DNA of 64,000 nucleotides, taken from assembly GCA_947501005.1 (NCBI GenBank), contig CANMTU010000001.1, forward strand, positions 830,501 to 894,500, in the 5' to 3' direction. Both the position numbers and the translations under genes were made by a program. Of the stretch, positions 10,059 through 20,846 are shown one piece after another (the stretch's first letter is position 1; each line of letters starts with the position of its first letter). The notes beneath the pieces were generated by a model. The model ran no database searches. It saw nothing but the letters and a program-made list of their open reading frames with translations, and was not told where the DNA came from. The stretch comes from an uncultured Erythrobacter sp. GTDB lineage: Bacteria; Pseudomonadota; Alphaproteobacteria; Sphingomonadales; Sphingomonadaceae.

Positions 10059-10363
10059 GTATCGCGCGCCCGTTCGTGGTGGCGGATCACCTCGTCGATG
10101 ATGAAGCGCAGGAACTTCTCGCTGAATTCGGGGTCGAGCTCGCTTTCCTCCGCGAGCTTGCGCAGGCGCGCGATCTGGTGACGCTCGCGATCGGGATCGG
10201 CGGGCGGCAGGGTCGCGGTAGCCTTGTAGCGGCCGACGGCCTGCGTGATCCGGAACCGTTCGGCCAGCATGTGGACCAGCGCGGCATCGATATTGTCGAT
10301 GCTCTTGCGGTAGCCGGCAAGAACGGGGTCGGCGGCGGGCTGGTCGGGCGTTTCGGCGGTCAT
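10055..10363 (-). CDS. Chorismate mutase
   Basis: YRKSIDNIDAALVHMLAERFRITQAVGRYKA...FIIDEVIRHHE AroQ-type chorismate mutase signature. Confidence 0.88.
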   Translation of the reverse strand: MTAETPDQPAADPVLAGYRKSIDNIDAALVHMLAERFRITQAVGRYKATATLPPADPDRERHQIARLRKLAEESELDPEFSEKFLRFIIDEVIRHHERARDT

Positions 10364-10431
10364 GATCGGGGCAGACTAGCCACAATTCGTTTCTTGCCAA
10401 GAAAGCTTAGGCAGCCCATGTCCAACCAGAC

Positions 10432-11448
10432 ATGACAGCAACCGTCGTTTCCCTGCCGCGCAAGACGCCCGAACCCTCGCTCGAACCCATGCTGGCCCTG
10501 ACTGCTTCGGGCATGAACCAGGTCAACCACGTCATCCTCGACCGGATGCAGAGCGAGGTGCCGCTGATCCCGGCACTGGCAGGTCACCTGATTTCGGGTG
10601 GCGGCAAGCGCCTGCGCCCCATGCTCACCCTCGCCGGGGCGGAGATGGTCGGGTATCAGGGCACGCGGCAATACAAGCTGGCCGCGGCGGTCGAATTCAT
10701 CCACACCGCGACCCTGCTGCACGACGATGTGGTAGACGGCAGCGACCTGCGGCGCGGCAAGGCGGCAGCCAACATCATCTTCGGCAATCCGGCGACCGTG
10801 CTGGTCGGCGATTTCCTGTTCAGCCGCTCGTTCGAACTGATGGTGGAGGACGGCAGCCTCAAGGTGCTGAAGATCCTCTCCGGCGCCAGCGCGATCATTG
10901 CCGAGGGCGAGGTCGACCAGCTTACCGCGCAGCGCAAGATCGATACCTCGGAAGAGCGGTATCTCGGCATCATCCGCGCCAAGACCGCCGCCCTGTTCGC
11001 GGCCGCAAGCCGGATTGCCGCCGTGGTTGCCGAATGCGACGACGAGAAGGAGCGCGCGCTCGACGAATACGGCCGCAACCTGGGGGTTGCGTTTCAACTG
11101 GTCGACGACGCGCTCGACTACGATGCCGAAGCCGCCACCATGGGCAAGGATCGCGGCGACGATTTCCGCGAAGGCAAGATGACCCTACCGGTAATCCTCG
11201 CCTACGCCCGGGGCGACGAGGAGGAGCGGACCTTCTGGAAGGCGGCGATCGGCGGGCACCGGACCAGCGATGCCGACCTCGACCACGCGATCATGCTGAT
11301 CGACCGGCACAACGCCGTCGCCGATACGCGTGCGCGGGCGCGACATTTCGCGCAGCGGGCGATCGATGCGCTGTCGATCTTTCCCGACAACCGTGCCCGC
11401 CAGGCGATGACGCAGGCGGCGCTGTTCTCGGTTTCGCGCGGGTATTGA
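10432..11448 (+). CDS. ispB: Polyprenyl diphosphate synthase
   Basis: Two Asp-rich motifs: LLHDDVVDGSDLRRG and FQLVDDALDYD. Confidence 0.92.
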   Translation: MTATVVSLPRKTPEPSLEPMLALTASGMNQVNHVILDRMQSEVPLIPALAGHLISGGGKRLRPMLTLAGAEMVGYQGTRQYKLAAAVEFIHTATLLHDDVVDGSDLRRGKAAANIIFGNPATVLVGDFLFSRSFELMVEDGSLKVLKILSGASAIIAEGEVDQLTAQRKIDTSEERYLGIIRAKTAALFAAASRIAAVVAECDDEKERALDEYGRNLGVAFQLVDDALDYDAEAATMGKDRGDDFREGKMTLPVILAYARGDEEERTFWKAAIGGHRTSDADLDHAIMLIDRHNAVADTRARARHFAQRAIDALSIFPDNRARQAMTQAALFSVSRGY

Positions 11449-11532
11449 TCGTCCTGCGGACCAGCTCGGCCTGAGGACGCTGAAGATACGACGAACAGCC
11501 TTTCGACACATTCAGCCCGAACGGTCGCAGTC

Positions 11533-14037
11533 GTGAACGACAACCTTCCGATCCACGCGGTCCTGCCCGACCTGCTCGATGCGCTGCGCCGCAATACCGG
11601 CGCGGTGCTGGTCGCGCCGCCCGGGGCGGGCAAGACCACTGCGGTCGCGCCCGCTCTGCTGAGCGAGGCATGGTGCGACGGCACAATCATCCTTACCTCG
11701 CCCCGCCGGGTCGCCGCGCGCGCCGCCGCCGAGCGCATGGCCGAACTGCTCGGAGAGCGGGCGGGGGAGACGGTCGGCTACATCACCCGCCTCGATACCA
11801 AGCGGGGCGCAAACACGCGCATCCTCGTCGTGACCGAGGCGATCTTCGTCAACATGATCCTCGACGATCCAGACCTTGCCGGCATCTCCGCCATCCTGTT
11901 CGACGAGGCGCACGAACGCCATCTCGACGGCGATCTCGGCCTGGCGCTGGCGCTGGAAACACAAGCGGTCCTGCGCGAGGACCTGCGCGTGCTGGTCATG
12001 TCCGCCACCATCGACGGTGCCCGCTTTGCCAGCCTGCTGGGCACGGGGGCGCCGGTCATCGAAAGCGAGGGGCGCGCCTGGCCGCTGCGCGTGGAATGGC
12101 TCGGCTCCGCGCCGCAAAGCGGACTGGAGGACGCCATGACGTCGGCCATCGCGACTGCGTGGCGCAACGAGGCGGGCGACCTCCTCGCCTTCCTGCCCGG
12201 CGTGCGGGAGATCGAGCGGGTGCACGAGCGGTTGGCGCAGCGCCTGCCTTCCGCGCTGGTCCTGCCACTGCACGGCCAAGTCCGCCCGGACGAACAGCGG
12301 GCCGCGATCCGCCGCGATCCGCAAGGGCGCCGCCGCATCGTGCTGGCGACCGCGATCGCGCAGACCTCCCTGACGCTCGACGGTGTCTCGGTCGTCGTCG
12401 ACAGCGGCCTGTCGCGTCACGCCCTGTTCGACCGGGCGGCAGGGACGACGCATCTGGTGACCCGGCGTGCCAGCCAGGCGGCGAGCGCACAGCGCGCGGG
12501 GCGGGCGGCGCGGCAGGGGCGGGGCGCGGCCTATCGCCTGTGGGAAGAGGCGGCGCATCCCGGCCGCCCGCCCTTCGATCCGCCCGAGATCGAGACCGCC
12601 GATCTTGCCCCGCTGGTTCTCTCGCTCGCCCGCTGGGGCAGCGGCGATCCGGCGTCACTCGCCTGGCTCGACCCGCCGCCCGCCGCGTCGCTCGCCGCCG
12701 CGCGCGCGATGCTGCGCGGTTTGGGCGCGCTGGACGGGAAAGGGCGGCTCACGCCATTGGGCGAGGCGATTGCCGCCCTGCCGCTCGATCCGGTCGGGGC
12801 GGCAACGGTGCTGCACGGCCTGGCGGCGGGCGCGGGACCGGAAGCGGCGAAGCTCGTCCTCCTGCTTCAGGAACGCGGCCTTGGCGGGTCTGGGGAGGAC
12901 CTCGCCGCGCGGATGCGACGCTGGGACGGCGACCGGTCGCCACGGGCAACGGCAAGCCGGCAATTGGCGGAACGATGGGTCAAGGCGGCACGGCATCAGC
13001 TAAATGTCAAGCCCGGGGTTGCGGAGGAACTGCACCTCATTTGCGGAAGGGATACCCGGACGCAAACCGCCCAAATGCGAACGGAAGGGCGAAACCCGGC
13101 GATCGCCCTCGCGCTTGCCAGGCCCGATTTCGTCGCAAAGCGCCGGGATGCGGCGGGGGAGAACTGGCATTCGGCGGGCGGGCGCGGGTTCTTCCTCGAT
13201 CCCGCGTCGCCGCTGGCACGGGCTGAGTTTCTGGTGATCGGCGATGCGCAGGGGCAGGCGAAAGGCGCGCGGATCACTGCCGCCGCCGCGCTGGAAGCGG
13301 AAGAGGTCGAGCGCTGGCTCGAAAGCCGGATCGAGCGACGCGGAATCCTGCGCTGGACCGGGGAGCGGGTGGAGGCGCGGCGCGAGCGGCGGCTTGGCGC
13401 GATCGTTCTGGCGAGCGGGCCGGACCCCGATCCGGACCCGAATGCGATTGCGGATATCCTTGTGGAAAAGGCCGGGGAAGACCTGTCGACAATCGTGCCG
13501 CGCGACCTTCTTGCCCGCGCCGCCTTCGCCGGGTTGGACGTTATATCTCCGGTACGGCTGCGCGAAACGATGGATTTATGGCTGCGCCCCCTGCTCGACG
13601 GGCGGCGGGATCTGGCCGTATCGCCCACGCGCATCGGCGAGGCGATCCTCGGCATGCTCGACTGGAATGCGCGGCAGGCGCTGGATGCAGGCGCGCCGCG
13701 CGAATTCGTCTCCCCCGCCGGGACGCGGCACGCCATCGACTATGCCGCCGACGATGCACCTTGCGTCGAGGTGCGGGTGCAGGCGCTGTTCGGGCTCGAC
13801 CGTCAGCCGGTCATCGGCACCGGCACCGCGCAGCGGCCCCTCCTCCTCAAGCTCACCAGCCCGGCGGGCCGCCCACTGCAATCGACGGCGGACCTGCCCG
13901 GCTTCTGGCGCGGAAGCTGGGCGGATGTGCGCAAGGACATGAAAGGCCGCTATCCCAGGCATCGTTGGCCTGAGGAACCGTGGACCGAGCAGCCGAGCCT
14001 CAAGACCAAGAACGCCTTTGCACGCAGCCAGAGCTGA
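11533..14037 (+). CDS. hrpB: ATP-dependent helicase HrpB
   Basis: APPGAGKTT, DEAHER, SAT, and QRAGRAARQGRG helicase motifs with HrpB-type C-terminus. Confidence 0.94.
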   Translation: MNDNLPIHAVLPDLLDALRRNTGAVLVAPPGAGKTTAVAPALLSEAWCDGTIILTSPRRVAARAAAERMAELLGERAGETVGYITRLDTKRGANTRILVVTEAIFVNMILDDPDLAGISAILFDEAHERHLDGDLGLALALETQAVLREDLRVLVMSATIDGARFASLLGTGAPVIESEGRAWPLRVEWLGSAPQSGLEDAMTSAIATAWRNEAGDLLAFLPGVREIERVHERLAQRLPSALVLPLHGQVRPDEQRAAIRRDPQGRRRIVLATAIAQTSLTLDGVSVVVDSGLSRHALFDRAAGTTHLVTRRASQAASAQRAGRAARQGRGAAYRLWEEAAHPGRPPFDPPEIETADLAPLVLSLARWGSGDPASLAWLDPPPAASLAAARAMLRGLGALDGKGRLTPLGEAIAALPLDPVGAATVLHGLAAGAGPEAAKLVLLLQERGLGGSGEDLAARMRRWDGDRSPRATASRQLAERWVKAARHQLNVKPGVAEELHLICGRDTRTQTAQMRTEGRNPAIALALARPDFVAKRRDAAGENWHSAGGRGFFLDPASPLARAEFLVIGDAQGQAKGARITAAAALEAEEVERWLESRIERRGILRWTGERVEARRERRLGAIVLASGPDPDPDPNAIADILVEKAGEDLSTIVPRDLLARAAFAGLDVISPVRLRETMDLWLRPLLDGRRDLAVSPTRIGEAILGMLDWNARQALDAGAPREFVSPAGTRHAIDYAADDAPCVEVRVQALFGLDRQPVIGTGTAQRPLLLKLTSPAGRPLQSTADLPGFWRGSWADVRKDMKGRYPRHRWPEEPWTEQPSLKTKNAFARSQS

Positions 14038-14052
14038 ATTACAGACTCCGAT

Positions 14053-14331
14053 ATGGCAGCACGAATCTTTCAGCGACCCAAGAGCGCGATGCAATCGGGC
14101 AAGGCCCGCGTAGACGAATGGATCCTCGAATTCGAGCAATCCGAGGCGCGGCGCCCCGATCCCCTGATGGGCTGGACCGGCAGCGGCGATACGCAGGCGC
14201 AGGTGCGCCTGACTTTCGGATCGAAAGAGGATGCCAAGGCCTATGCCACAGAACACGGCATTCCCGCGCGGGTGCATGCGACCCCGCCCAAGCATCTCAA
14301 GCTGCAGGCCTATGCCGACAATTTCCGGTAG
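14053..14331 (+). CDS. NADH dehydrogenase accessory subunit (ETC complex I / NDUFS4-like)
   Basis: MAARIFQRPKSAMQSGKARVDEWILEFE...DPLMGWTGSGDTQAQVRLTF...AYADNFR. Confidence 0.88.
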   Translation: MAARIFQRPKSAMQSGKARVDEWILEFEQSEARRPDPLMGWTGSGDTQAQVRLTFGSKEDAKAYATEHGIPARVHATPPKHLKLQAYADNFR

Positions 14332-14366
14332 TTGATTTCCTTCCCGCCGCCCGCCATATGGCGGGC

Positions 14367-14462
14367 CGGGAGTCGGGTGGACGTTTGCGTTCGCTCACCG
14401 GGTCAGGTCCGGAAGGAAGCAGCCCAGGTGAATTGCGGCGGGTCGCTCGGCTCCTTTTCCAT
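14367..14462 (+). ncRNA. ffs: Small bacterial signal recognition particle RNA (4.5S)
   Basis: Hallmark domain IV sequence GGTCAGGTCCGGAAGGAAGCAGCCC at 14401-14425, flanked by imperfectly complementary arms (GGGAGTCGGGTGG.. / ..GCGGGTCGCTCGGCTCC); sits just upstream of dnaX. Ends approximate. Confidence 0.92.
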
Positions 14463-14509
14463 TCAACGCCTGCATGACTTTCGGCGGCATACGCCCTACC
14501 TAGCAGCGC

Positions 14510-16327
14510 ATGGGTGATTCACCGGACAATCCAGACGATCTGCCATGGGCGAGCGCGCCTGCCGAGGGCGATGCGCCAAGCCCGGCCGAGCTGGAAGATG
14601 CCGGGCAGGCCGCGATGTTCGGCGGGGCGCCTGAACCGCCGAAAGCCGAAGAACCCGTCCGCACCGAAAGGCTGGAAAAACAGGCCGCTGAAGGCCCCCC
14701 CGCCGCGCAGCCCTATCGTGTTCTGGCGCGCAAATACCGTCCGCAGACCTTTGCCGAACTGATCGGGCAGGATGCGATGGTCCGCACGCTGGCCAATGCC
14801 ATCGCGCGCGACCGGCTGGCCCATGCCTTCCTGATGACCGGGGTGCGCGGCGTCGGCAAGACCTCGACCGCGCGGCTCATCGCCAAGGCGCTGAACTGCA
14901 TCGGGCCGGACGGCGAGGGCGGGCCGACGATCAGCCCGTGCGGCGTGTGCGAACCGTGCGTCGCCATCGCCGAGGGGCGCCATATCGACGTGATCGAGAT
15001 GGACGCGGCCAGCCACACCGGGGTCGACGACGTGCGCGAGATCATCGAGGCGGTGCGCTATTCCGCGGTCTCGGCGCGCTACAAGATCTACATCATCGAT
15101 GAAGTCCACATGCTCAGCCGCAATGCGTTCAACGCGCTGCTGAAAACGCTGGAAGAGCCGCCGGCCCATGTGAAATTCCTGTTCGCCACGACCGAGGTCG
15201 ACAAGCTGCCGGTGACCGTCCTCAGCCGGACGCAGCGGTTCGATCTGCGACGCATCCCGGTCGATCTGCTCGAGGCGCATTTTGCCGAGATCTGCCGCAA
15301 GGAAGAGGTCAAGGCGGAAGACGAGGCGCTCAACATCGTCGCCAATGCCGCCGAAGGTTCGGTGCGCGACGGGCTTTCCATCCTCGATCAGGCGATCGCC
15401 CATGCCGACATGGAGAGCGGCAGCAAGGTCACGGCGGAGCGGGTGCGCGACATGCTCGGCCTGGCCGATCGGGGCGCGCAGCGGCGCCTGCTCGGCCATG
15501 TGCTGGCGGGCGATGCCAAGGCCGTGCTCGGCGCGGTGGACGATCAGTATTCGCTGGGCGTCGAACCGCTCGCGCTGATGCGTTCGCTGATGGATCTGGC
15601 GCACCGTATCGCGCTGGCGCAGGTCGCGGGCGGCGAGGTCGATGCCCCGTCCGCCGAAGAGCGCGAGCAGATCGCCGATTGGGCCGGGCGGCTGGATGTC
15701 GGGCAGGTGCACCGGCTGTGGCAATTGCTGCTCAAGGGGCATGAGGAAGTCCGGCAGGCGCCCGATCCGCTGGTGTCGGCGCGCATGGCGCTGTTGCGGA
15801 TCCTCCACGCCGCCAACCTGCCCGATCCGGCCCGGCTGGCGAAACGGCTGGAAGAGATCGCGGCGAACGGCGGGGGGCAAGCCGCCCCCGCGCAAAATCA
15901 GGCAAGCGGAGCGAATGCGCCCGCCGCCGGCCTCGACTGGCCCGAACTGGTCGAACGGGTGGATGCTGCCGGCCAGCTTCAGGCGGTCAGCATCATGCGC
16001 TTGCAGATCCGCCCGATCGCGGTCGAGCAGGGCCGCCTCGTCTATTCCCGGGCCGACAAGTATTCGGACAAGATCGAGCCGATCCTGCGCGATGCCCTGC
16101 GGCTGGTCACGGGCGAGAACTGGCAGGTCGAGACCGGCGATCCCGCCGCCGCTGCTCCCTCGCTGGTCGAAATCCAGCAGACGGAACGCGAACAGGCGAA
16201 GGCGGCCTTGCGCGAACACCCGCTGGTCAAGGCGACCTTCGCCGCCTTTCCCGATGCCGAACTGATCGAAGACGGCGCCGAGCTGCCTCCACGCCGGCGC
16301 GAAATACCACGGAGTAGAAACGCATGA
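14510..16327 (+). CDS. dnaX: DNA polymerase III subunits gamma/tau
   Basis: YRVLARKYRPQTFAELIGQDAMVRTLANAI, GVRGVGKTSTARLIAKALNC, zinc-binding Cys cluster. Confidence 0.97.
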   Translation: MGDSPDNPDDLPWASAPAEGDAPSPAELEDAGQAAMFGGAPEPPKAEEPVRTERLEKQAAEGPPAAQPYRVLARKYRPQTFAELIGQDAMVRTLANAIARDRLAHAFLMTGVRGVGKTSTARLIAKALNCIGPDGEGGPTISPCGVCEPCVAIAEGRHIDVIEMDAASHTGVDDVREIIEAVRYSAVSARYKIYIIDEVHMLSRNAFNALLKTLEEPPAHVKFLFATTEVDKLPVTVLSRTQRFDLRRIPVDLLEAHFAEICRKEEVKAEDEALNIVANAAEGSVRDGLSILDQAIAHADMESGSKVTAERVRDMLGLADRGAQRRLLGHVLAGDAKAVLGAVDDQYSLGVEPLALMRSLMDLAHRIALAQVAGGEVDAPSAEEREQIADWAGRLDVGQVHRLWQLLLKGHEEVRQAPDPLVSARMALLRILHAANLPDPARLAKRLEEIAANGGGQAAPAQNQASGANAPAAGLDWPELVERVDAAGQLQAVSIMRLQIRPIAVEQGRLVYSRADKYSDKIEPILRDALRLVTGENWQVETGDPAAAAPSLVEIQQTEREQAKAALREHPLVKATFAAFPDAELIEDGAELPPRRREIPRSRNA

Positions 16328-16662
16328 AATCGATGGAAGAAATGATCGCTGCGGCGCAAAAGGCCGCCGAACAGATTCAGACCCAGATGGGCGAGGTGCA
16401 GGCTAAGCTCGACACGATCGAGGTCGAAGGCAATTCGGGCGGGGGGCTCGTCAAGGTGCGCGCCACCGCACGCGGCCGCATCCTCGGCGTCACGATCGAC
16501 GACAGCCTGATGAAGCCGGAAGAAAAGCAGATGGTCGAGGATCTGGTCGCCGCCGCGTTCAACGACGCGCGCGACAAGGCGGATCGCAAGTCAGCCGAGG
16601 AAATGCAGAACATCCAGGGCGGAATGGGCCTGCCGCCGGGGTTCAACATTCCCGGCATGTAG
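16324..16662 (+). CDS. YbaB/EbfC family nucleoid-associated protein
   Basis: MKSMEEMIAAAQKAAEQIQTQMGEVQAKLDTIEVEGNSGGGLVKV...GMGLPPGFNIPGM; 4-nt overlap with dnaX. Confidence 0.95.
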   Translation: MKSMEEMIAAAQKAAEQIQTQMGEVQAKLDTIEVEGNSGGGLVKVRATARGRILGVTIDDSLMKPEEKQMVEDLVAAAFNDARDKADRKSAEEMQNIQGGMGLPPGFNIPGM

Positions 16663-16785
16663 GCCGCGTCCGCACGAGTGCGAGACTGTCCCCCGGCAAT
16701 CGCGAGCGGTTCGTTGCGAAACGCCGGGGCGCTCCCCATATTCCAACCTGTATGAAGCGGCACAAATGCCGCCATTGGACGGAAT

Positions 16786-19182
16786 ATGAACGAGACATAC
16801 CCCTTACTCCCCCTGCGCGATATCGTCGTGTTTCCCGGCATGGTCGTGCCGTTGTTCGTCGGCCGGGAAAAATCCGTCGCCGCACTCGAGGCGGCGATGG
16901 AAGGTTCGAAGGATATCTTCCTGCTCTCGCAGCTCGATCCGGGCTGCGACGATCCCGAAGCTGCCGATCTCTACGACACCGGCGTCATCGCGCAGGTCCT
17001 GCAATTGCTCAAACTGCCTGACGGTACGGTGCGCGTGCTGGTCGAAGGGGCGGACCGGGCGAAGCGCATCTCGCTTGAGGAACGCGGCGGCTATGTCGCG
17101 GCCAGCGTCGAGATGGTCGAGGAACCGGCTGCCTCGGGCAGCGAAGTCACCGCGATGATGCGCCAGATCGTCGAGCAGTTCGGCGAATATGCGAAGCTCA
17201 ACAAGAAGGTCGGCGACGACGCGCAGGAGCAATTGCGCGAGATCGACGATGCGGGCGAACTGGCCGATACCATCGCCGGTGCCATCAACGCCAAGGTCGC
17301 CGACAAGCAATCATTGCTGGTCGAACCCGATCCGCTCAAGCGGTTGCAGATGGTCATGTCCTTCATGGAAGGCGAACTGTCGGTCCTGCAGGTGGAGCGG
17401 CGCATTCGCGGCCGGGTCAAGCGGCAGATGGAGAAGACCCAGCGCGAATATTACCTCAACGAACAGATGAAGGCGATCCAGAACGAGCTGGGCGACGGCG
17501 ACGAGGACGGCGGCAACGAGATCGCCGAACTTACCGAGAAGATCGCCAAGACCAAGCTTTCCAAGGAAGCGCGCACCAAGGCGGAAAGCGAGCTGAAGAA
17601 GCTCAAGGCGATGCAGCCGATGAGCGCCGAGGCGACCGTCATCCGCAATTATCTCGACGTGCTGCTCGACCTGCCGTGGGGCAAGAAGAGCAAGGTGAAG
17701 AAGGATATCGGCGAGGCGCAGCGCGTTCTCGACGAGGATCACTATGCGCTGGAAAAGGTGAAGGACCGGATCATCGAATATCTCGCGGTCCAGGCGCGCA
17801 CCAACAAGCTGAAGGGTCCGATCCTGTGCCTCGTCGGCCCGCCCGGCGTGGGCAAGACCTCGCTCGGCAAGAGCATCGCCAAGGCGACCGGGCGCGAGTT
17901 CATTCGCCAGTCTCTGGGCGGCGTGCGCGACGAGGCCGAGATTCGCGGCCACCGGCGCACCTATATCGGCTCGCTGCCGGGCAAGATCGTCACTAATCTG
18001 AAGAAGGCAGGTAAGAGCAATCCCCTGTTCCTGCTCGACGAGATCGACAAGCTCGGCCAGGATTTCCGCGGCGATCCCGCCTCGGCGCTGCTCGAAGTGT
18101 TGGACCCTGAACAGAACGCCAAGTTCCAGGACCATTATCTGGAGCTCGACATCGACCTGTCGGAAATCATGTTCGTGACCACCGCGAACAGCCTCAACCT
18201 GCCGCAGCCCCTGCTCGACCGGATGGAAATCATCCGCCTCGAAGGCTATACCGAAGACGAGAAGGTCGAGATCGCGACGCGCCACCTGCTGCCCAAGCAG
18301 ATCGAGGAGCACGGGCTGAGGGACGGCGAATTCTCGCTGTCGGAAGATGGCCTGCGCGATCTCATCCGCTACTACACCCGCGAGGCTGGCGTCCGCACGC
18401 TGGAGCGGGAGCTTGCGCGGCTGGCGCGCAAGTCGCTGCGCAAGATCCTCGAGGGCGAGGCGCAGAGCGTGGCCATCACGTCCGAAAACCTTGCCGACTT
18501 CGCCGGCGTGCGCAAGTTCAAGCACGGCATGGGCGAGGAAGAGGCACAGGTCGGCGCGGTCACCGGCCTCGCCTGGACCGAGGTCGGCGGCGAATTGCTG
18601 ACGATCGAAAGCGTCACCACCCCGGGCAAGGGCGAGATCAAGACCACCGGCAAGCTGGGCGAGGTGATGAACGAAAGCGTCGCCGCCGCCTTCAGCTTCG
18701 TGAAGGCACGCGCCCCCGCCTACGGCATCAAGCCGAGCATCTTCCAGCGCAAGAACATTCACATTCATCTGCCCGAAGGGGCGGTGCCGAAGGATGGGCC
18801 GAGCGCCGGTGTCGGCATGGTCACCTCGATCGTTTCAACGCTGACCGGCGTGCCGGTGAGGCCGGATGTGGCGATGACCGGCGAGGTTACCCTGCGCGGC
18901 CGGGTGCTGGCGATCGGCGGCCTGAAAGAGAAGCTGCTCGCGGCCCTGCGCGGCGGCATCACCACCGTCCTTATTCCTGAGGACAATGTGAAGGACCTCG
19001 CCGAAATACCCGCCAATGCGAAGGAAGGGCTGGAGATCGTCGCGGTTTCCCATGTCGACGAGGTGCTCGAACGCGCGTTGACGGAGTTGCCCGCGCCGAT
19101 CGAGTGGACCGAAGCCGACGATATCGCCAGCCAGCCGGTCCTCGGTCATGGCGGATCGGCTTTTCCGGCGACCGCCCATTAA
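16786..19182 (+). CDS. lon: Endopeptidase La (Lon)
   Basis: [38 protein letters not shown], protease site [11 protein letters not shown]. Confidence 0.98.
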   Translation: MNETYPLLPLRDIVVFPGMVVPLFVGREKSVAALEAAMEGSKDIFLLSQLDPGCDDPEAADLYDTGVIAQVLQLLKLPDGTVRVLVEGADRAKRISLEERGGYVAASVEMVEEPAASGSEVTAMMRQIVEQFGEYAKLNKKVGDDAQEQLREIDDAGELADTIAGAINAKVADKQSLLVEPDPLKRLQMVMSFMEGELSVLQVERRIRGRVKRQMEKTQREYYLNEQMKAIQNELGDGDEDGGNEIAELTEKIAKTKLSKEARTKAESELKKLKAMQPMSAEATVIRNYLDVLLDLPWGKKSKVKKDIGEAQRVLDEDHYALEKVKDRIIEYLAVQARTNKLKGPILCLVGPPGVGKTSLGKSIAKATGREFIRQSLGGVRDEAEIRGHRRTYIGSLPGKIVTNLKKAGKSNPLFLLDEIDKLGQDFRGDPASALLEVLDPEQNAKFQDHYLELDIDLSEIMFVTTANSLNLPQPLLDRMEIIRLEGYTEDEKVEIATRHLLPKQIEEHGLRDGEFSLSEDGLRDLIRYYTREAGVRTLERELARLARKSLRKILEGEAQSVAITSENLADFAGVRKFKHGMGEEEAQVGAVTGLAWTEVGGELLTIESVTTPGKGEIKTTGKLGEVMNESVAAAFSFVKARAPAYGIKPSIFQRKNIHIHLPEGAVPKDGPSAGVGMVTSIVSTLTGVPVRPDVAMTGEVTLRGRVLAIGGLKEKLLAALRGGITTVLIPEDNVKDLAEIPANAKEGLEIVAVSHVDEVLERALTELPAPIEWTEADDIASQPVLGHGGSAFPATAH

Positions 19183-19226
19183 GGCATAGGGGCGGCGGCA
19201 ACGTCGCTCTGCATAGACCCAAAATC

Positions 19227-19262
19227 GGGGCGGTCCTGCCGGCGCGGGGCCGCCCCTTTTTC
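19227..19262 (+). terminator. Rho-independent terminator of lon
   Basis: GGGGCGG-loop-CCGCCCC followed by TTTTTT. Confidence 0.85.
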
Positions 19263-19304
19263 GCACGCCGTCCGAAAATCTGCGCTTTTGAGCCCTTATT
19301 GCCT

Positions 19305-19333
19305 TTGACAGTATCGTAAAAAGTCTCTCAATT
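19305..19333 (+). promoter_or_regulatory. Candidate sigma70 promoter of the HU gene
   Basis: TTGACA (19305-19310), 17-nt spacer, TCAATT (19328-19333). Confidence 0.5.
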
Positions 19334-19398
19334 CGCGCGCATTCGCGAATGCGATTCACAATTCATTGCAGAATGTTAGCAGAGGGGGTTCCAGAACC

Positions 19399-19671
19399 AT
19401 GAACAAGAACGATCTGATCAGCGCCGTCGCCGAAACCAGCGGCCTGTCGAAGAACGATGCGTCCGCCGCGGTCGAAGGGGTGTTCGATTCCATCTCAAAG
19501 TCGCTCAAGAATGGCGACGAAGTGCGCCTGGTCGGCTTCGGCACTTTTTCGGTCGCCAAGCGCAAGGCGTCTACGGGGCGCAATCCGCGCACCGGCGAAC
19601 CGATGACCATCAAGGCGTCGAACCAGCCCAAGTTCAAGGCCGGCAAGGGCCTCAAGGACGCGGTGAACTGA
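19399..19671 (+). CDS. hup: DNA-binding protein HU
   Basis: MNKNDLISAVAETSGLSKNDASAAVEGVF...GRNPRTGEPMTIKASNQPKFKAGKGLKDAVN. Confidence 0.97.
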   Translation: MNKNDLISAVAETSGLSKNDASAAVEGVFDSISKSLKNGDEVRLVGFGTFSVAKRKASTGRNPRTGEPMTIKASNQPKFKAGKGLKDAVN

Positions 19672-19707
19672 TCACGCGCTTCGGCTTTCTCGTAAAGCCG
19701 AACAGGA

Positions 19708-19741
19708 AAAGCCGCGCCGGTCCGTCCGGCGCGGCTTTTTT
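19708..19741 (+). terminator. Bidirectional terminator between convergent hup and rlmB
   Basis: GCCGCGCCGG-tccgt-CCGGCGCGGC with TTTTTT downstream on + and AAAA upstream. Confidence 0.85.
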
Positions 19742-20540
19742 ATTCCGTCAATCGGCGGGTCGCAACTGCGTATAGCGCAACGGCCGCCGCGTTCGAGACG
19801 TTGAGGCTTTCCATCGCGTCGCTGATCGGCAGCTTCGCGAGCGCATCGCAATGGCCGGTAATGTTGTGCCGCATCCCGTCGCCCTCCGCGCCCAGCACCA
19901 GCGCCACCGGCCCGGTGGGCAGCGCCTCGCCCAGCGTGGCCTCCGCCGAACCGGTCAATCCGATGCGCCAGTATCCGGCCTCGGCCATTTCCTCCATCGC
20001 GCGGGAGAGATTGACGACCCGAACCCACGGCAGGCGCTCCAGCGCGCCCGACGCCGACTTGCCCAGGACCCCGCCCTCGGCCGGGGCGTGCCGGTCCTGC
20101 GTCACGATCGCGCCCGCCCCGAAAGCCACGGCGGATCGCATGATCGCGCCGACATTGTGGGGATCGGTCACCTGATCCAGCACGACAAGCGGGCGGTTCG
20201 CCTCGCCGCCCAGCACCTCGTCGAGGAACACATCCTCCAGCGGGTCGCATTCCAGCACCAGCCCCTGATGCGGCGCATCCTTCGCCACCAGCCGCGCAAG
20301 GTCGGTGACCTCGGCATATTCCAGCGGGAAATCGGCTGGAAGGTCGCCATCGAGCGAGGCGATGCCTTCGCGGGTCGCCCACAGCTTGCGATGGTTGCGT
20401 TCGGGGTTGAGCAAGGCCGCCTCGACCGCGTGACGGCCCCATAGCCGGACCGCGCCGGCACTCGCCCGCCCGCTGCCGCGCCCGCCCTTCATGCGGCCCG
20501 CGCGTCCTCTCAATGCGCGCTTGCGCTCGCCCTTCGCCAT
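19740..20540 (-). CDS. rlmB: 23S rRNA 2'-O-methyltransferase RlmB / TrmH family
   Basis: LWGRHAVEAALLNPER, VVLDQVTDPHNVGAIMRSAVAFGAGAI, LVLGAEGDGMR, LNVSNAAAVALY. Confidence 0.92.
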   Translation of the reverse strand: MAKGERKRALRGRAGRMKGGRGSGRASAGAVRLWGRHAVEAALLNPERNHRKLWATREGIASLDGDLPADFPLEYAEVTDLARLVAKDAPHQGLVLECDPLEDVFLDEVLGGEANRPLVVLDQVTDPHNVGAIMRSAVAFGAGAIVTQDRHAPAEGGVLGKSASGALERLPWVRVVNLSRAMEEMAEAGYWRIGLTGSAEATLGEALPTGPVALVLGAEGDGMRHNITGHCDALAKLPISDAMESLNVSNAAAVALYAVATRRLTE

Positions 20541-20689
20541 CGTACCTCTCGAAAATCTGCCTGGGTGCGCGCTCCTGCCAGTGCGGGCATTGACAGGCAA
20601 GCGCCGCTTCGCCAAAGGGGCGCCTCTCGGTCGGGAGCGCTTACGGCGCTTCCTGCATTTCTCGCGCACGACGTATGGCGAGCCGGTGT

Positions 20690-20775
20690 GGACAGGTGGC
20701 CGAGTGGTTAAAGGCAGCAGACTGTAAATCTGCCCGTGCAAGCGTACGCTGGTTCGAATCCAGCCCTGTCCACCA
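20690..20775 (+). tRNA. tRNA-Tyr (GTA anticodon, long variable arm, CCA encoded)
   Basis: Acceptor GGACAGG/CCTGTCC, anticodon loop CTGTAAA, T-loop GGTTCGAATCC, 3' ACCA. Confidence 0.96.
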
Positions 20776-20846
20776 CCCGCCCTTCGTCTCGTCTTCCTGT
20801 GCCGGTCAGGCTTGTCGCCCGACGATTGGCGGACTAACCACAGCCG

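Noticed and set aside
14519-16219. 566-aa ORF antisense to dnaX
   Set aside because: Shadow ORF; sense strand is unambiguous dnaX
14510-16327. Programmed frameshift site for gamma/tau in dnaX
   Set aside because: I saw no convincing A-rich slippery heptamer with a following stem in the expected region
17311-18768. 485-aa ORF antisense to lon
   Set aside because: Shadow ORF; sense strand is unambiguous lon
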